Shown: positions 1-7,840 of the stretch, in pieces
How positions within the stretch are numbered: the first letter of the stretch is position 1
How the letters are laid out: every line of letters begins with the position of its first letter
NCBI RefSeq assembly: GCF_900128995.1
Contig: NZ_FQUE01000001.1
Span: 682,001 to 746,000, forward strand
Direction of reading: 5' to 3'
Source: Loktanella atrilutea
GTDB taxonomy: Bacteria; Pseudomonadota; Alphaproteobacteria; Rhodobacterales; Rhodobacteraceae
Length of the DNA: 64,000 nucleotides
Made by a program: the position numbers and the translations under genes
Notes under the pieces: model-generated
Told to the model about the DNA's origin: nothing
Database searches by the model: none
Seen by the model: only the letters and a program-made list of their open reading frames with translations

Positions 1-1
1 A

Positions 2-1753
2 CGCCTGATCCGCGTCGCCGCCGAACGCGCGTTGCGCAAGGCACCGGTGCTGGAGCCGATGGAAGGCATCTGGGACCAGTTCCTCGCCCGTTTCCCCTAT
101 TCGGAAACCGACGACCAGTTGGCTGCTATCGATGACGTGCTCACGGACCTCGAAAGCGGGCAACCGATGGACCGGCTGATCTGCGGCGACGTCGGCTTCG
201 GCAAGACCGAGGTCGCGATCCGCGCCGCCTTCGTCGCCGCCCTGTCGGGCGTGCAGGTAGCGATCATCGCACCCACGACATTGCTCGCCCGCCAGCATTA
301 TCAAAGCTTTGCAGAGCGTTTCCGCGGATTTCCCGTCACCGTGCGCCCGCTGTCGCGCTTCGTCTCGGCCAAGGACGCGGCGGCGACTCGCGCCGGCCTG
401 ACCGACGGCACGGTGGATATCGTCGTCGGCACCCACGCGCTGCTGGCGAAGTCGGTCAAGTTCCGCAACCTTGGCTTGCTTGTCATTGACGAGGAACAGA
501 AATTCGGCGTCCAGCACAAGGAACGGCTGAAGGCGCTGCGCACGGACGTCCACGTTCTGACCCTGACCGCCACACCGATCCCGCGCACCCTGCAACTGTC
601 CCTGTCCGGCGTCCGCGACCTGTCGATCATCGGCACGCCGCCCATCGACCGCCTCGCCATCCGCACCTATGTGTCGGAGTTCGACACCATCACCATCCGC
701 GAGGCGCTGCTGCGCGAACACTATCGCGGCGGGCAAAGCTTCTTCGTCGTGCCGCGCATTTCGGATATGGACGAGATGGTCGATTGGCTGAAGCGCGAGG
801 TGCCGGAGGTGAGCTATATCACCGCCACGGGCCAGATGGCGGCGGGCGAGCTCGATGACCGGATGAACGCCTTCTATGACGGCAAATACGACGTTCTAAT
901 GGCGACGACGATCGTGGAATCGGGCCTCGATATCCCCACCGCCAACACGATGATCGTCTGGCGTGCCGACATGTTCGGTCTCGCGCAGCTCTACCAGATC
1001 AGGGGCCGCGTTGGTCGGTCCAAGACACGGGCCTATGCCTATCTGACGACGATGCCGCGGCAAAAGCTGACCGACACCGCGCAGAAGCGTCTTCGCGTGC
1101 TGGCGAGCCTCGACAGCCTTGGGGCAGGCTTCACGTTGGCAAGCCAGGACCTTGACATTCGCGGTGCGGGCAATCTGTTGGGCGAGGAACAATCGGGCCA
1201 GATGCGCGAAGTCGGCTACGAACTCTATCAACAAATGCTGGAGGACCAGATCAACGCGATCCGGTCCGGCGCGGCCAAAGGCCTGCAGGACGACGGTGAA
1301 TGGTCGCCGCAGATCAACCTCGGCGTGCCGGTGCTGATCCCCGAGGACTATGTGCCCGACCTCGACGTGCGCCTCGGCCTATACCGCCGCCTGTCGGACC
1401 TGACGACGAAGGTGGAACTGGAAGGCTTCGCCGCCGAGCTGATCGACCGCTTCGGCAAGCTGCCGCGCGAGGTGAACACGCTGCTGCTGGTCGTGCGGAT
1501 CAAGGCGATGTGCAAGAAGGCTGGCATCGGACAGCTGGACGCCGGCCCCAAGGGCGGCACGATCCGGTTCCACAACGACAAGTTCGCCAATCCGGCGGGG
1601 CTGGTGGAATTCATCGGCGACTACAGGGGGCAGGCGAAGGTCAAGGACAACAAGATCGTCGTCATGCAGGACTGGACGCGCGAACGCGACAAGATTCAGG
1701 GCGCCTTCAACATCGCCCGCGATCTGGCGGGAAAGCTGGCCGCAGCGAAATAA
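2..1753 (+). CDS. mfd: Transcription-repair coupling factor Mfd, C-terminal half (5' end outside window)
   Basis: Mfd is a DNA translocase that removes RNA polymerase stalled at lesions and recruits UvrA. The reading frame is open from the first bases of the window (RLIRVAAERAL...), so the N-terminal UvrB-like and RNAP-interaction regions lie upstream of it. What remains is the RecG-like helicase core and C-terminal domain. Walker A GDVGFGKT is encoded near bases 185-208. The DEEQ box (VIDEEQKFG) lies near 480-500. The translocation region ends in a typical QIRGRVGRSK motif VI, followed by the C-terminal TRCF domain. About 580 residues of an expected ~1150 are present. The gene ends at a TAA directly before a strong hairpin terminator. 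Confidence 0.97.
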   Translation, partial: RLIRVAAERALRKAPVLEPMEGIWDQFLARFPYSETDDQLAAIDDVLTDLESGQPMDRLICGDVGFGKTEVAIRAAFVAALSGVQVAIIAPTTLLARQHYQSFAERFRGFPVTVRPLSRFVSAKDAAATRAGLTDGTVDIVVGTHALLAKSVKFRNLGLLVIDEEQKFGVQHKERLKALRTDVHVLTLTATPIPRTLQLSLSGVRDLSIIGTPPIDRLAIRTYVSEFDTITIREALLREHYRGGQSFFVVPRISDMDEMVDWLKREVPEVSYITATGQMAAGELDDRMNAFYDGKYDVLMATTIVESGLDIPTANTMIVWRADMFGLAQLYQIRGRVGRSKTRAYAYLTTMPRQKLTDTAQKRLRVLASLDSLGAGFTLASQDLDIRGAGNLLGEEQSGQMREVGYELYQQMLEDQINAIRSGAAKGLQDDGEWSPQINLGVPVLIPEDYVPDLDVRLGLYRRLSDLTTKVELEGFAAELIDRFGKLPREVNTLLLVVRIKAMCKKAGIGQLDAGPKGGTIRFHNDKFANPAGLVEFIGDYRGQAKVKDNKIVVMQDWTRERDKIQGAFNIARDLAGKLAAAK

Positions 1754-1756
1754 AAA

Positions 1757-1780
1757 GGGCGGCACCCTGCGGTGCCGCCC
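1757..1780. terminator. Bidirectional terminator between mfd and the cupredoxin gene
   Basis: A perfect 10-bp stem (GGGCGGCACC / GGTGCCGCCC) has a 4-nt loop. It is flanked by AAAAA on the left, which gives a U-tract for the minus strand, and by CCGTTTCG on the right. It lies between two convergent genes, so it probably serves both. Confidence 0.85.
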
Positions 1781-1804
1781 CCGTTTCGTAACGTCTGCAA
1801 CTGC

Positions 1805-2221
1805 TTACGGCGTGACGTTGATGGTGCCGATCATGCCCTGCTCTGCGTGACCGTCAGAGAAGTAGCGATAGGTGCCGGGAATGTTGAACGACTGGTCGTA
1901 GCTGCTGTTCGGCGCGATTTCGCCCGAGTCGAAGGGCGCGGCACCGGCGGGCATCAGGACGACCTTCGTCTCTGCCGGAGTGTCGGCCATGGTGCTGACG
2001 GACTGGGCAAAGGACGACACGTTCTGGAAACGCACCGACTGGCCCGCCTGAATCGACACGGCGGCCGGGGCGAACTGCAGGTTGTCGGACATCTGGACGG
2101 TCGCGGCCGGGATCGTCGATCCGGCACCACCGACGGGGGCCGTGCCACCGGTCGTGGTCATGCCGGCCCCGGCGCAGGCAGCGACAAGGGCAAGGGGGGC
2201 GAGGGCAATAAGGCTGCGCAT
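1805..2221 (-). CDS. Cupredoxin-fold lipoprotein with degenerate copper site
   Basis: A 138-residue exported protein. The N-terminus MRSLIALAPLALVAAC is a lipoprotein signal whose lipobox ends at Cys16, so the mature protein should be membrane-anchored in the periplasm. The rest has the plastocyanin/azurin pattern, ending GTYRYFSDGHAEQGMIG. In copper-binding relatives this end reads Y-x-C-x-x-H-x-x-x-M. Here His and Met are kept but the Cys is Ser, and the first His position (FAQSVST) is Gln, so normal type-1 copper binding is doubtful. The start was chosen for its GGAG at suitable spacing and the complete signal peptide. It lies downstream of the DsbA-like gene on the same strand. Confidence 0.85.
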   Translation of the reverse strand: MRSLIALAPLALVAACAGAGMTTTGGTAPVGGAGSTIPAATVQMSDNLQFAPAAVSIQAGQSVRFQNVSSFAQSVSTMADTPAETKVVLMPAGAAPFDSGEIAPNSSYDQSFNIPGTYRYFSDGHAEQGMIGTINVTP

Positions 2222-2330
2222 GGCATACTCCGGCTGTTGATTGGCTTCGCTGGCAAACGCGGCGCCGGACGATGATGTTCCATGTGACTTGGACATCCTG
2301 CCGCACTGCCGGCGGGGATGTGCCGACGCG

Positions 2331-2975
2331 TCAGTCGGCACCCTCAAGCTCTGCCATGATGTCGGCGATGATCTGCGACCACGTCTCGACCGGTTGGGCG
2401 CCGGGCACGGCGTGGCGGTTCGCCACGATGAAGGTCGGCACGGCGTCGATGCCCATCTTGCGGCTATGGGCGTCGCGGTCACGGATGTCCTGCACATCGG
2501 CATCGCTGGCCAGCAGGCGCGTCACGATGGCCGCATCCAGACCGACCACGTCGGCCAGATCCGCCAGCACCTCGTGGTCCGAAATGTCGCGGCCTTCGAC
2601 GAAATAGGCGTTGAAAAGCTGGTCGACCATCGAAGTCTGCTGCTTCTCGATCCCCGCCCAGTGGATCAGGCGATGCGCGTCGAGCGTGTTGGGCGTGCGC
2701 GCAATCCGGTCGAGGTTCAGCGTCAGGCCCGCCGCCTCTGCCCGCTCGACAACGGGAGCATAGGCCTTCACCGCCGCCTCCTTGCCGCCGAATTTCCGCT
2801 CGAGGTAAGTGCGTCGGTCCATGCCGTCCGCCGGCATGTCCGGGTTCAGCTGGAAAGGATGCCATTCCAGAACGAAGGGATGATCGGAAACGTCCTCCAA
2901 CGCTTTGAAGAGGTTCGTCTTTCCGATGTAGCACCAGGGGCAGATCGGATCGGAAAGGATATCGAGTTTGACCAT
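2331..2975 (-). CDS. DsbA-family (FrnE-like) thiol-disulfide oxidoreductase
   Basis: A 214-residue cytoplasmic protein without signal peptide. It begins MVKLDILSDPICPWCYIG with the CPWC redox motif at residues 12-15 of a thioredoxin fold, followed by the helical insertion typical of DsbA/FrnE and HCCA-isomerase relatives. The cis-Pro region VPTFIVANRHAVPGAQP is near the C-terminus. FrnE-type proteins are linked to oxidative-stress tolerance and polyketide biosynthesis; the substrate here is unknown. The start follows a GGAGG-type ribosome site. The gene is 109 bp upstream of the cupredoxin gene on the same strand and may share a transcript with it. Confidence 0.9.
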   Translation of the reverse strand: MVKLDILSDPICPWCYIGKTNLFKALEDVSDHPFVLEWHPFQLNPDMPADGMDRRTYLERKFGGKEAAVKAYAPVVERAEAAGLTLNLDRIARTPNTLDAHRLIHWAGIEKQQTSMVDQLFNAYFVEGRDISDHEVLADLADVVGLDAAIVTRLLASDADVQDIRDRDAHSRKMGIDAVPTFIVANRHAVPGAQPVETWSQIIADIMAELEGAD

Positions 2976-3141
2976 GGTGGCCTCCGGTTCTTCGCGCGCT
3001 TGCCCGGCATCGCCGACCGCGCCGTCGTTTCGCATGGCCGGACCCGTGGCCGCGACCCGCAGGTCCCGGTCGCCGCGTCCGGGTTTCGCATCTTCTAACA
3101 CAGCGGCACGTTCATGACAGCCGTGCCGTGGCAAAAGAAAA

Positions 3142-3168
3142 GCCCCGCTCCGGAAGCCGGGGTGGGGC
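3142..3168 (-). terminator. Intrinsic terminator for the CsbD-like gene (minus strand)
   Basis: A 12-bp stem, including G-U pairs, has a 3-nt loop. On the minus strand it is followed by TTTTCTTTT (plus-strand AAAAGAAAA at 3133-3141). It lies about 75 bp after the stop of the 3245-3592 gene. Confidence 0.8.
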
Positions 3169-3244
3169 GCTCTTTGCGGTGCCGGCACGCCGGACTGCGG
3201 TCACACCGCACGGGGTCGGACGATCCCGCGCGGTGGGTGCGTTG

Positions 3245-3592
3245 TCAGGACGCGCGGCCGATCGGCGCTGCGGCCTTGTTGTCGTCGCCGAACTTGGCGT
3301 CGTCGTCGGTCACGTCTTCACCGGCGGGCACGTTGGCGGCGCTGCCGTTGATGTTGGCGTTGTCGTTCTGCTCTGCCATCTTGACGTCGATCGGCTCTCC
3401 GCCCATCAGCCAGTCGGCCAGTTCCATCTGGGCGGCGACACGGTCTTCGCCCTTGGACTTCGACAGGTAGGCAAGGAAGGCGTCCTGATCACCGTCGATG
3501 CTCAGCACCTCGGATTCGTTCAGGTTCGGCCATTGCGTCAGGATGCGCGGTGTGTAGGCGGCCCAGTTCTGAGAAACGTCTCTCCATTGCAT
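3245..3592 (-). CDS. CsbD-like small protein
   Basis: A 115-residue soluble protein. Its first ~60 residues follow the CsbD pattern (MQWRDVSQNW... ITQWP-x-L-x-E-x-E-V-x-x-I-x-G-x-x-D-x-F-x-x-x-L, then a tryptophan near residue 62). CsbD proteins are stress-induced in many bacteria but have no defined biochemical role. The second half is an acidic, Asn/Ala-rich, probably disordered tail (EQNDNANINGSAANVPAGED). The start is set by a near-perfect AAGGAGA ribosome site. A minus-strand terminator follows at 3142-3168, and the aquaporin gene is 46 bp upstream on the same strand. Confidence 0.7.
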   Translation of the reverse strand: MQWRDVSQNWAAYTPRILTQWPNLNESEVLSIDGDQDAFLAYLSKSKGEDRVAAQMELADWLMGGEPIDVKMAEQNDNANINGSAANVPAGEDVTDDDAKFGDDNKAAAPIGRAS

Positions 3593-3638
3593 GGGAAATC
3601 TCCTTTTGTTGTTCGTTGCGGGACCAACGGCCCGGTCG

Positions 3639-4316
3639 TCACTTCTGTTCCGCAGCCGATTTCCACAAATGCGGCAGCAGCAGCAGGGCAAGCCCTGTGC
3701 CGCACAGTTGCGCAAGTATGAACATCGGCACATTGGCCGGATTGATGCCCGCGAAGGTATCGGTCATGGCGCGGGCCAGCGTGACTGCCGGATTGGCAAA
3801 GCTGGTCGATGAGGTGAACCAATAGGCCCCGGTGATGTAAAGTGCAACCAGTGTCGGCACCGTATCGGGCCTGTGCCGCACGCCCGCGAAGATCACGAAG
3901 ACGAGACCGAAGGTCGCGATGGCTTCCGACAGCCACTGCGCGGGACCGGACCGGGCGGTCACGCTGAACTGGAGAAGCGGCAGGTCGAACATCAGGTGCG
4001 CCAGCCAGACACCGAGGACGGCGCCGATGATCTGGACCGTGGTGTAGGCACAGGCATCACGGGTCCCGATCTCTCTCTTGATGCGGAATGCCAGGGTCAC
4101 CGCCGGGTTGAAATGCGCGCCGGAGACGGGGCCGAGCGTCGTGATCAGCACGTGCAGGATGCAGCCCGTGGCGATGGCATTGGCCAGCAGCGCCACCGCG
4201 TCGTTGCCCTGCGCCAGCCGGTCGGCCATGATGCCCGACCCCACGACACCGATCAGCAGGAAGGTCGTGCCAAGGGTTTCGGCGATCAGGCGGGCGCGAA
4301 GCGGGGGCTGTGTCAT
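3639..4316 (-). CDS. MIP/aquaporin family channel
   Basis: A 225-residue polytopic inner-membrane protein with six hydrophobic segments and two half-helices carrying the NPA signatures, at residues 70-72 (HFNPAVT) and 175-177 (FANPAVT). The conserved selectivity-filter Arg follows at 182. The length matches water- or small-neutral-solute channels. Sequence alone does not separate AqpZ-like water channels from glycerol or metalloid channels, and no arsenic genes adjoin. It is followed on the same strand by the CsbD-like stress gene, suggesting an osmotic or envelope-stress pair, which is inference. Confidence 0.92.
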   Translation of the reverse strand: MTQPPLRARLIAETLGTTFLLIGVVGSGIMADRLAQGNDAVALLANAIATGCILHVLITTLGPVSGAHFNPAVTLAFRIKREIGTRDACAYTTVQIIGAVLGVWLAHLMFDLPLLQFSVTARSGPAQWLSEAIATFGLVFVIFAGVRHRPDTVPTLVALYITGAYWFTSSTSFANPAVTLARAMTDTFAGINPANVPMFILAQLCGTGLALLLLPHLWKSAAEQK

Positions 4317-4375
4317 GACCTTCGATTATGACGGTTGCGTAACGGTTTGATGACAGCGCGCGGGGCGGGGCGGGA

Positions 4376-4419
4376 CCGGGGCCAGCCCCGGACCCCGAGG
4401 TATTTTCGACGAGAAGAAG
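4376..4419 (+). repeat. Hairpin plus 21-bp intergenic repeat, copy 1
   Basis: A GC palindrome (4376-4391, CCGGGGCCAGCCCCGG) is followed by the conserved unit GTATTTTCGACGAGAAGAAG with one extra leading G (4399-4419). The same unit occurs at 15248-15268 and 40265-40285, each time shortly after a GC hairpin. It lies between the aquaporin start and a small lipoprotein gene. Confidence 0.8.
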
Positions 4420-4431
4420 GGGGACCGCGGT

Positions 4432-4557
4432 TCAGATCGCGACGTCTGCGGCCCCGAGGGCCATGTGGCCCGCGCCGATCGCGGTCTTGCCGGCGATGCG
4501 GGCGGGCGTGCAGGCGGTGGCGGCGAGAAGGGCGGTCAGCATGAGCAGGCGGATCAC
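4432..4557 (-). CDS. Very small lipoprotein
   Basis: A 41-residue protein from a GTG start that overlaps the TGA of the upstream binding-protein gene (GTGA). It reads VIRLLMLTALLAATAC, a short lipoprotein signal peptide with an Arg and a lipobox ending in Cys16, then a ~25-residue mature tail (TPARIAGKTAIGAGHMALGAADVAI). An internal ATG at 4542 would lack the positive charge of the signal peptide, so GTG is preferred. Small Gly/Ala lipoproteins of this kind have no known function. The overlap implies translational coupling to the YejA-like gene. Confidence 0.6.
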   Translation of the reverse strand: MIRLLMLTALLAATACTPARIAGKTAIGAGHMALGAADVAI

Positions 4558-6368
4558 TCCTCCCACCACCAGACGTCGGGTTGCCAGCCGGGGGAATCGC
4601 CGAAGACCGGGATGACGTCCGGGTATTTCAACTGTTTCGCATGGGCGAGGCGGCTGACGTTCCACTGGTAGATCGGGATATAGTAGCGCCCCGCCGTCAG
4701 CACCCGGTCCAGCGCCTTGACCGAGGCCACGAAATCCTCTTGCGCCGTGACGGTGAGCAGTTGTCCGATCAGGGCGTCGACGGCGGGCGACTTCACACCC
4801 ATCAGATTGCGGGTGCCCGGCGTGTCGGCCATGGCCGAACCGAAGTAGAGGTATTGCTCGTTTCCCGGCGAGAGCGACAGGGCAAGGCGGCTGTAGGTCA
4901 TGTCGAAATCGAGCTGGTCAGTGCGGGCCTTGTACTGGGCGGGGTCCGTGACCTCGACCGTGGCGCGCACGCCGATCCGGGCAAGGCTTTCGACGAACAT
5001 GTCGACGATGGATTGATTCTCTGACCCGCCGCTTTGCAGCAGGATGTTGAAGGTGAAAGGCTGGCCCGCCGCGTTCTTCATCACGCCGTCCTGCACGGTC
5101 CAGCCCGCGGCCTCCATCTGTTTCAGGGCGGCGCGGGTGCCGGTGCGGTTGCGCTCTGTCCCGTCGCCGACGGGCAGGCTGTAGCCGTCCAGCGTGCCGG
5201 GGATCAGGTCGGCGGCGAAGGGGGCCAGCATCTCTGCCACGCGGCCCGTGGCGGGGCCGGGGTCCATGGCGAGGGGCGAGTTCGACCAGTAGGAGGTGAT
5301 GCGCGGCTGCGCGCTGCCGGTCATCGCCTCGTTGATGAATTCGAAGTTGAAGACGTGCAGCATCGCGTCGCGCACCCGCCAGTCGCTGAACTGGTCGTGG
5401 CGCGTGTTCATCACGAAACCGGTCATGCCTGACGGCAGTTGCTGCGGCAGCACGGATTTCACCACCGCGCCGGACTGCACGGCGGGAAAGTCGTACTGGC
5501 TGTCCCAGCGCGCCACGTTGAATTCGCGGTTGGAATTGACCTCGCCTGTCTTGAAGGCCTCGAAGGCGGCGGTCTCGTCGGCAAAGAACTCGATGCGCAC
5601 CTCGTCGAGGTTGTGCAGGCCGTTCTCGGTGGGCAGGTCGGCGCCCCAGTAGTCCGGATTGCGCTTCAGGCTGACGAAGCGGCCCGCCTCGAAATCATCG
5701 ATGACGTAGGGGCCGGTGGTGATCGGCACCATGTCAAGGCCGCTTTGCGCGAAATCGACGCCGTCCCACTGGGCCTTCTTCAGGATCGGGCGCAGGCCGG
5801 CCAGCATCACCAGTTCGCGGTCGGCTGTGTTGAAGGTCAGGCGCACGGTGCCGGGGGCGGTCTCCTCGATCTTCTCGACCTTTTCCCAGAAGCCGCGGTA
5901 GCGGCCGTTGCCCTGCGTGCCGAGTGTTTCGAAGGACCAGATCACGTCCTCCGCCGTCACCGGCGTCCCGTCGGAAAACCGGGCCTCGGGGTTCAGAACG
6001 TATTCCACCCACTCCCGGTTGGGCCCGGTTTCGACCGACTGGGCCAGTTGCGCGTATTCGGTGAAGGGCTCGTCGAGCGAGCGGACCATCAGGCTTTCGC
6101 CGATCAGGAACCGCAGCTGCCACGGCACGCTGCCCTTGAGGACGTAGGGGTTGAGGCTGTCGAAGCTGCCGACCTCTGCCGTGACGATGCGCCCGCCGGT
6201 CGTTGCGTCCGGATTGGCATAGGGCAGGGCGGTAAAATCGGCGGACAGGGCGGGTTCGCCGTACATCGCGATGCCATGCTGGGGTTCGGCCGGGGCCATG
6301 CCGGCAGGCAGGCAAAGGCCCGCCGCAAGCAGCAGCGGACGCAGCCGGGGGCGCGGTGGGAATGTCAT
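4554..6368 (-). CDS. YejA-like oligopeptide ABC transporter substrate-binding protein
   Basis: A 604-residue periplasmic solute-binding protein of family 5. A signal peptide (MTFPPRPRLRPLLLAAGLC...APA) is followed by PQHGIAMYGEPAL...LPYANPDATTGGRI, the characteristic start of YejA/microcin C-type peptide-binding proteins. The C-terminal region has the usual YIPIYQWNVSR and W-rich end. Such proteins deliver oligopeptides to YejBEF-type permeases, but no permease or ATPase gene is adjacent, so it is an orphan here. An in-frame Met 22 codons upstream (6434) is possible but lies before the signal peptide. A tiny lipoprotein gene overlaps its stop. Confidence 0.92.
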   Translation of the reverse strand: MTFPPRPRLRPLLLAAGLCLPAGMAPAEPQHGIAMYGEPALSADFTALPYANPDATTGGRIVTAEVGSFDSLNPYVLKGSVPWQLRFLIGESLMVRSLDEPFTEYAQLAQSVETGPNREWVEYVLNPEARFSDGTPVTAEDVIWSFETLGTQGNGRYRGFWEKVEKIEETAPGTVRLTFNTADRELVMLAGLRPILKKAQWDGVDFAQSGLDMVPITTGPYVIDDFEAGRFVSLKRNPDYWGADLPTENGLHNLDEVRIEFFADETAAFEAFKTGEVNSNREFNVARWDSQYDFPAVQSGAVVKSVLPQQLPSGMTGFVMNTRHDQFSDWRVRDAMLHVFNFEFINEAMTGSAQPRITSYWSNSPLAMDPGPATGRVAEMLAPFAADLIPGTLDGYSLPVGDGTERNRTGTRAALKQMEAAGWTVQDGVMKNAAGQPFTFNILLQSGGSENQSIVDMFVESLARIGVRATVEVTDPAQYKARTDQLDFDMTYSRLALSLSPGNEQYLYFGSAMADTPGTRNLMGVKSPAVDALIGQLLTVTAQEDFVASVKALDRVLTAGRYYIPIYQWNVSRLAHAKQLKYPDVIPVFGDSPGWQPDVWWWEE

Positions 6369-6445
6369 GGCGGTGGTGTCCCTGTCGGTCTGGTTGTTTC
6401 CGGTGAAGCTAAAGAAGGTTTCAAGGTTTTTCAAACTTTTGCCTT

Positions 6446-6474
6446 GGATACCTGCGCGGAAGGGATTATACAGA
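6446..6474 (+). promoter_or_regulatory. Possible promoter of the small RNA
   Basis: TTGGAT and TATACA are separated by exactly 17 bp. Both match sigma-70 consensus only partially (TTG core and TATA core). Initiation about 7 nt downstream would give an RNA of roughly 75 nt ending at the terminator near 6554. Positions are approximate. Confidence 0.3.
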
Positions 6475-6479
6475 ACTCA

Positions 6480-6554
6480 CTGCTCGATAGGTTTCTTGCC
6501 TGTATGAAACCTGCCTCAATAACTACACCCCGGCTTCGCGCCGGGGTTTTTTTT
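6480..6554 (+). ncRNA. Candidate trans-acting small RNA
   Basis: The segment contains a perfect 7-bp hairpin AGGTTTC / GAAACCT (6489-6495 with 6506-6512, 10-nt loop TTGCCTGTAT). A single-stranded A/C-rich linker follows, then a Rho-independent terminator with a 7-bp stem CCCCGGC / GCCGGGG (6528-6546) and eight T (6547-6554). No plus-strand gene lies upstream, because the neighbouring gene runs the other way, so the terminator must end an independent short transcript. This two-hairpin architecture resembles Hfq-dependent sRNAs. No Rfam family was recognised by eye. Confidence 0.5.
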
Positions 6555-6634
6555 CGTCCGACGCCATGTTTTGAAGGGGTTAACGCGGGTCGAATCGGGG
6601 GGCAAGGGCCAATCGCCCCGCCCACTGTGCGAGG

Positions 6635-6689
6635 GCGACTCAGTCAAATCCACTTCGTTTCGCAACCCGCTGTCCTGAGTCGCTTTTTT
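6635..6689 (+). terminator. Second orphan hairpin with T6 tail
   Basis: GCGACTCAG (6635-6643) pairs perfectly with CTGAGTCGC (6675-6683) around a 31-nt loop, followed immediately by TTTTTT. It could end another short RNA started after 6554, or act as an attenuator in the patatin leader. Confidence 0.45.
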
Positions 6690-6808
6690 GCGAATCAGGG
6701 GAGGGCCGGATAATTTTCGGGTAAGGTGTCGGCGGTGCCGAGCGACCTTGGCATCCGCGGGCCGTCCATGCGATGACACTGCAGTCGCAGCACGAAGGGA
6801 CAACCGCC

Positions 6809-7840
6809 ATGATCCGCATCAATCTCGGCCTGCAGGGCGGCGGTGCCCACGGTGCATTCACCTGGGGCGTGCTCGACCGTCTGCTGGACGAAGAGGACAT
6901 CGAGGTGGCTGCGATTTCGGGCACCTCGGCGGGGGCGATGAACGCGGCAGCCTTCAAGGCGGGGCTCGTCGGCGGCGGGCGGCAGGGCGCCCGCGACAAT
7001 CTCGACTGGTTCTGGGAACAGGTCGGCGCAGTCAACGCACCGTTCCTGCAGGACTGGCTGGCGGCAATGGCGCCTTCGGTCAAGGGATGGGCCGCGGCGC
7101 TGGAGCTCTCGCCCGCCTACCGCGCCTTCGACAGCGTGACGCGCATGACGTCGCCCTATGTCTACGGGCCCATGCTGCGCAACCCGCTGGCGCGGATCCT
7201 GGGGGATCTGCGGTTCGAGCATGTTTGCAGCGCCGCGGGGCCCCGCCTGTTCGTGGGTGCGACCAACGTGCGGACCGGCAAGATTCGCGTCTTCGCGGGG
7301 GAGGAGATTACCGTTGACGCGCTGCTCGCCTCTGCCTGCCTGCCCACGCTGTTCCAGGCGGTAGAGATCGCCGACCCCGCGACCGGCAGGACGGAAGCGT
7401 TCTGGGATGGCGGATACACCGGCAATCCCGCGCTCTTTCCCCTGTATGAAAAGGACCTGCCCGACGACATCCTGATCGTCGGCATCAATCCGATCGTGAG
7501 AGAGGAACTGCCGAAGACACCCGAAGCCATCGCCAACCGCATCAACGAGATTGGGTTCAACACCTCTCTCTTGCGGGAGTTGCGGTCGGTCGATTTCGTG
7601 CGGCGGCTGCTGGACGATCACAAGATCACGCCCGGCACGATGAAGCGCGTGCTGATCCACATGGTCGACGACGACCACCTGATGAACGAGCTGAACGTGG
7701 CGACCAAGACCATCCCGGTGCCCGTCATCCTCGCCCGGCTGAAGGCGGCGGGGCGGGCGGCGATGGACGGCTTCCTGAAGGATCACAAGGGCGATCTTGG
7801 CCAGCGCGACTCGGTCGATCTGCGCGCGATGTTCAGCTGA
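6809..7840 (+). CDS. Patatin-like phospholipase
   Basis: A 343-residue protein with the patatin Ser-Asp dyad. The oxyanion-hole motif GGGAHG is at residues 10-15, the nucleophile GTSAG at 38-42 (Ser40), and DGG at 200-202 (Asp200). It lacks a signal peptide and is probably cytosolic or membrane-associated, hydrolysing acyl esters of phospholipids. The start at MIRINLGL follows AAGGGA; an in-frame Met 36 bases upstream has poorer context. Its 3' end overlaps the convergent lysE-type gene by 8 bp. A gene-free region with a candidate sRNA lies upstream. Confidence 0.93.
   Translation: MIRINLGLQGGGAHGAFTWGVLDRLLDEEDIEVAAISGTSAGAMNAAAFKAGLVGGGRQGARDNLDWFWEQVGAVNAPFLQDWLAAMAPSVKGWAAALELSPAYRAFDSVTRMTSPYVYGPMLRNPLARILGDLRFEHVCSAAGPRLFVGATNVRTGKIRVFAGEEITVDALLASACLPTLFQAVEIADPATGRTEAFWDGGYTGNPALFPLYEKDLPDDILIVGINPIVREELPKTPEAIANRINEIGFNTSLLRELRSVDFVRRLLDDHKITPGTMKRVLIHMVDDDHLMNELNVATKTIPVPVILARLKAAGRAAMDGFLKDHKGDLGQRDSVDLRAMFS

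Larger units (their letters stand above)
6369..6808. other. 440-bp gene-free region with two orphan plus-strand terminators
   Basis: This stretch separates the divergent binding-protein and patatin genes. No convincing protein is encoded. It holds a probable small RNA (6480-6554), a second hairpin followed by six T (6635-6689), and the patatin ribosome site (AAGGGA near 6796-6801). It is visibly more A/T-rich around 6400-6560 than the flanking genes. Confidence 0.6.

Noticed and set aside
6580-6600. T-loop-like string GGGTCGAATC suggesting a tRNA
   Set aside because: No acceptor stem, D-arm or anticodon arm could be folded around it.
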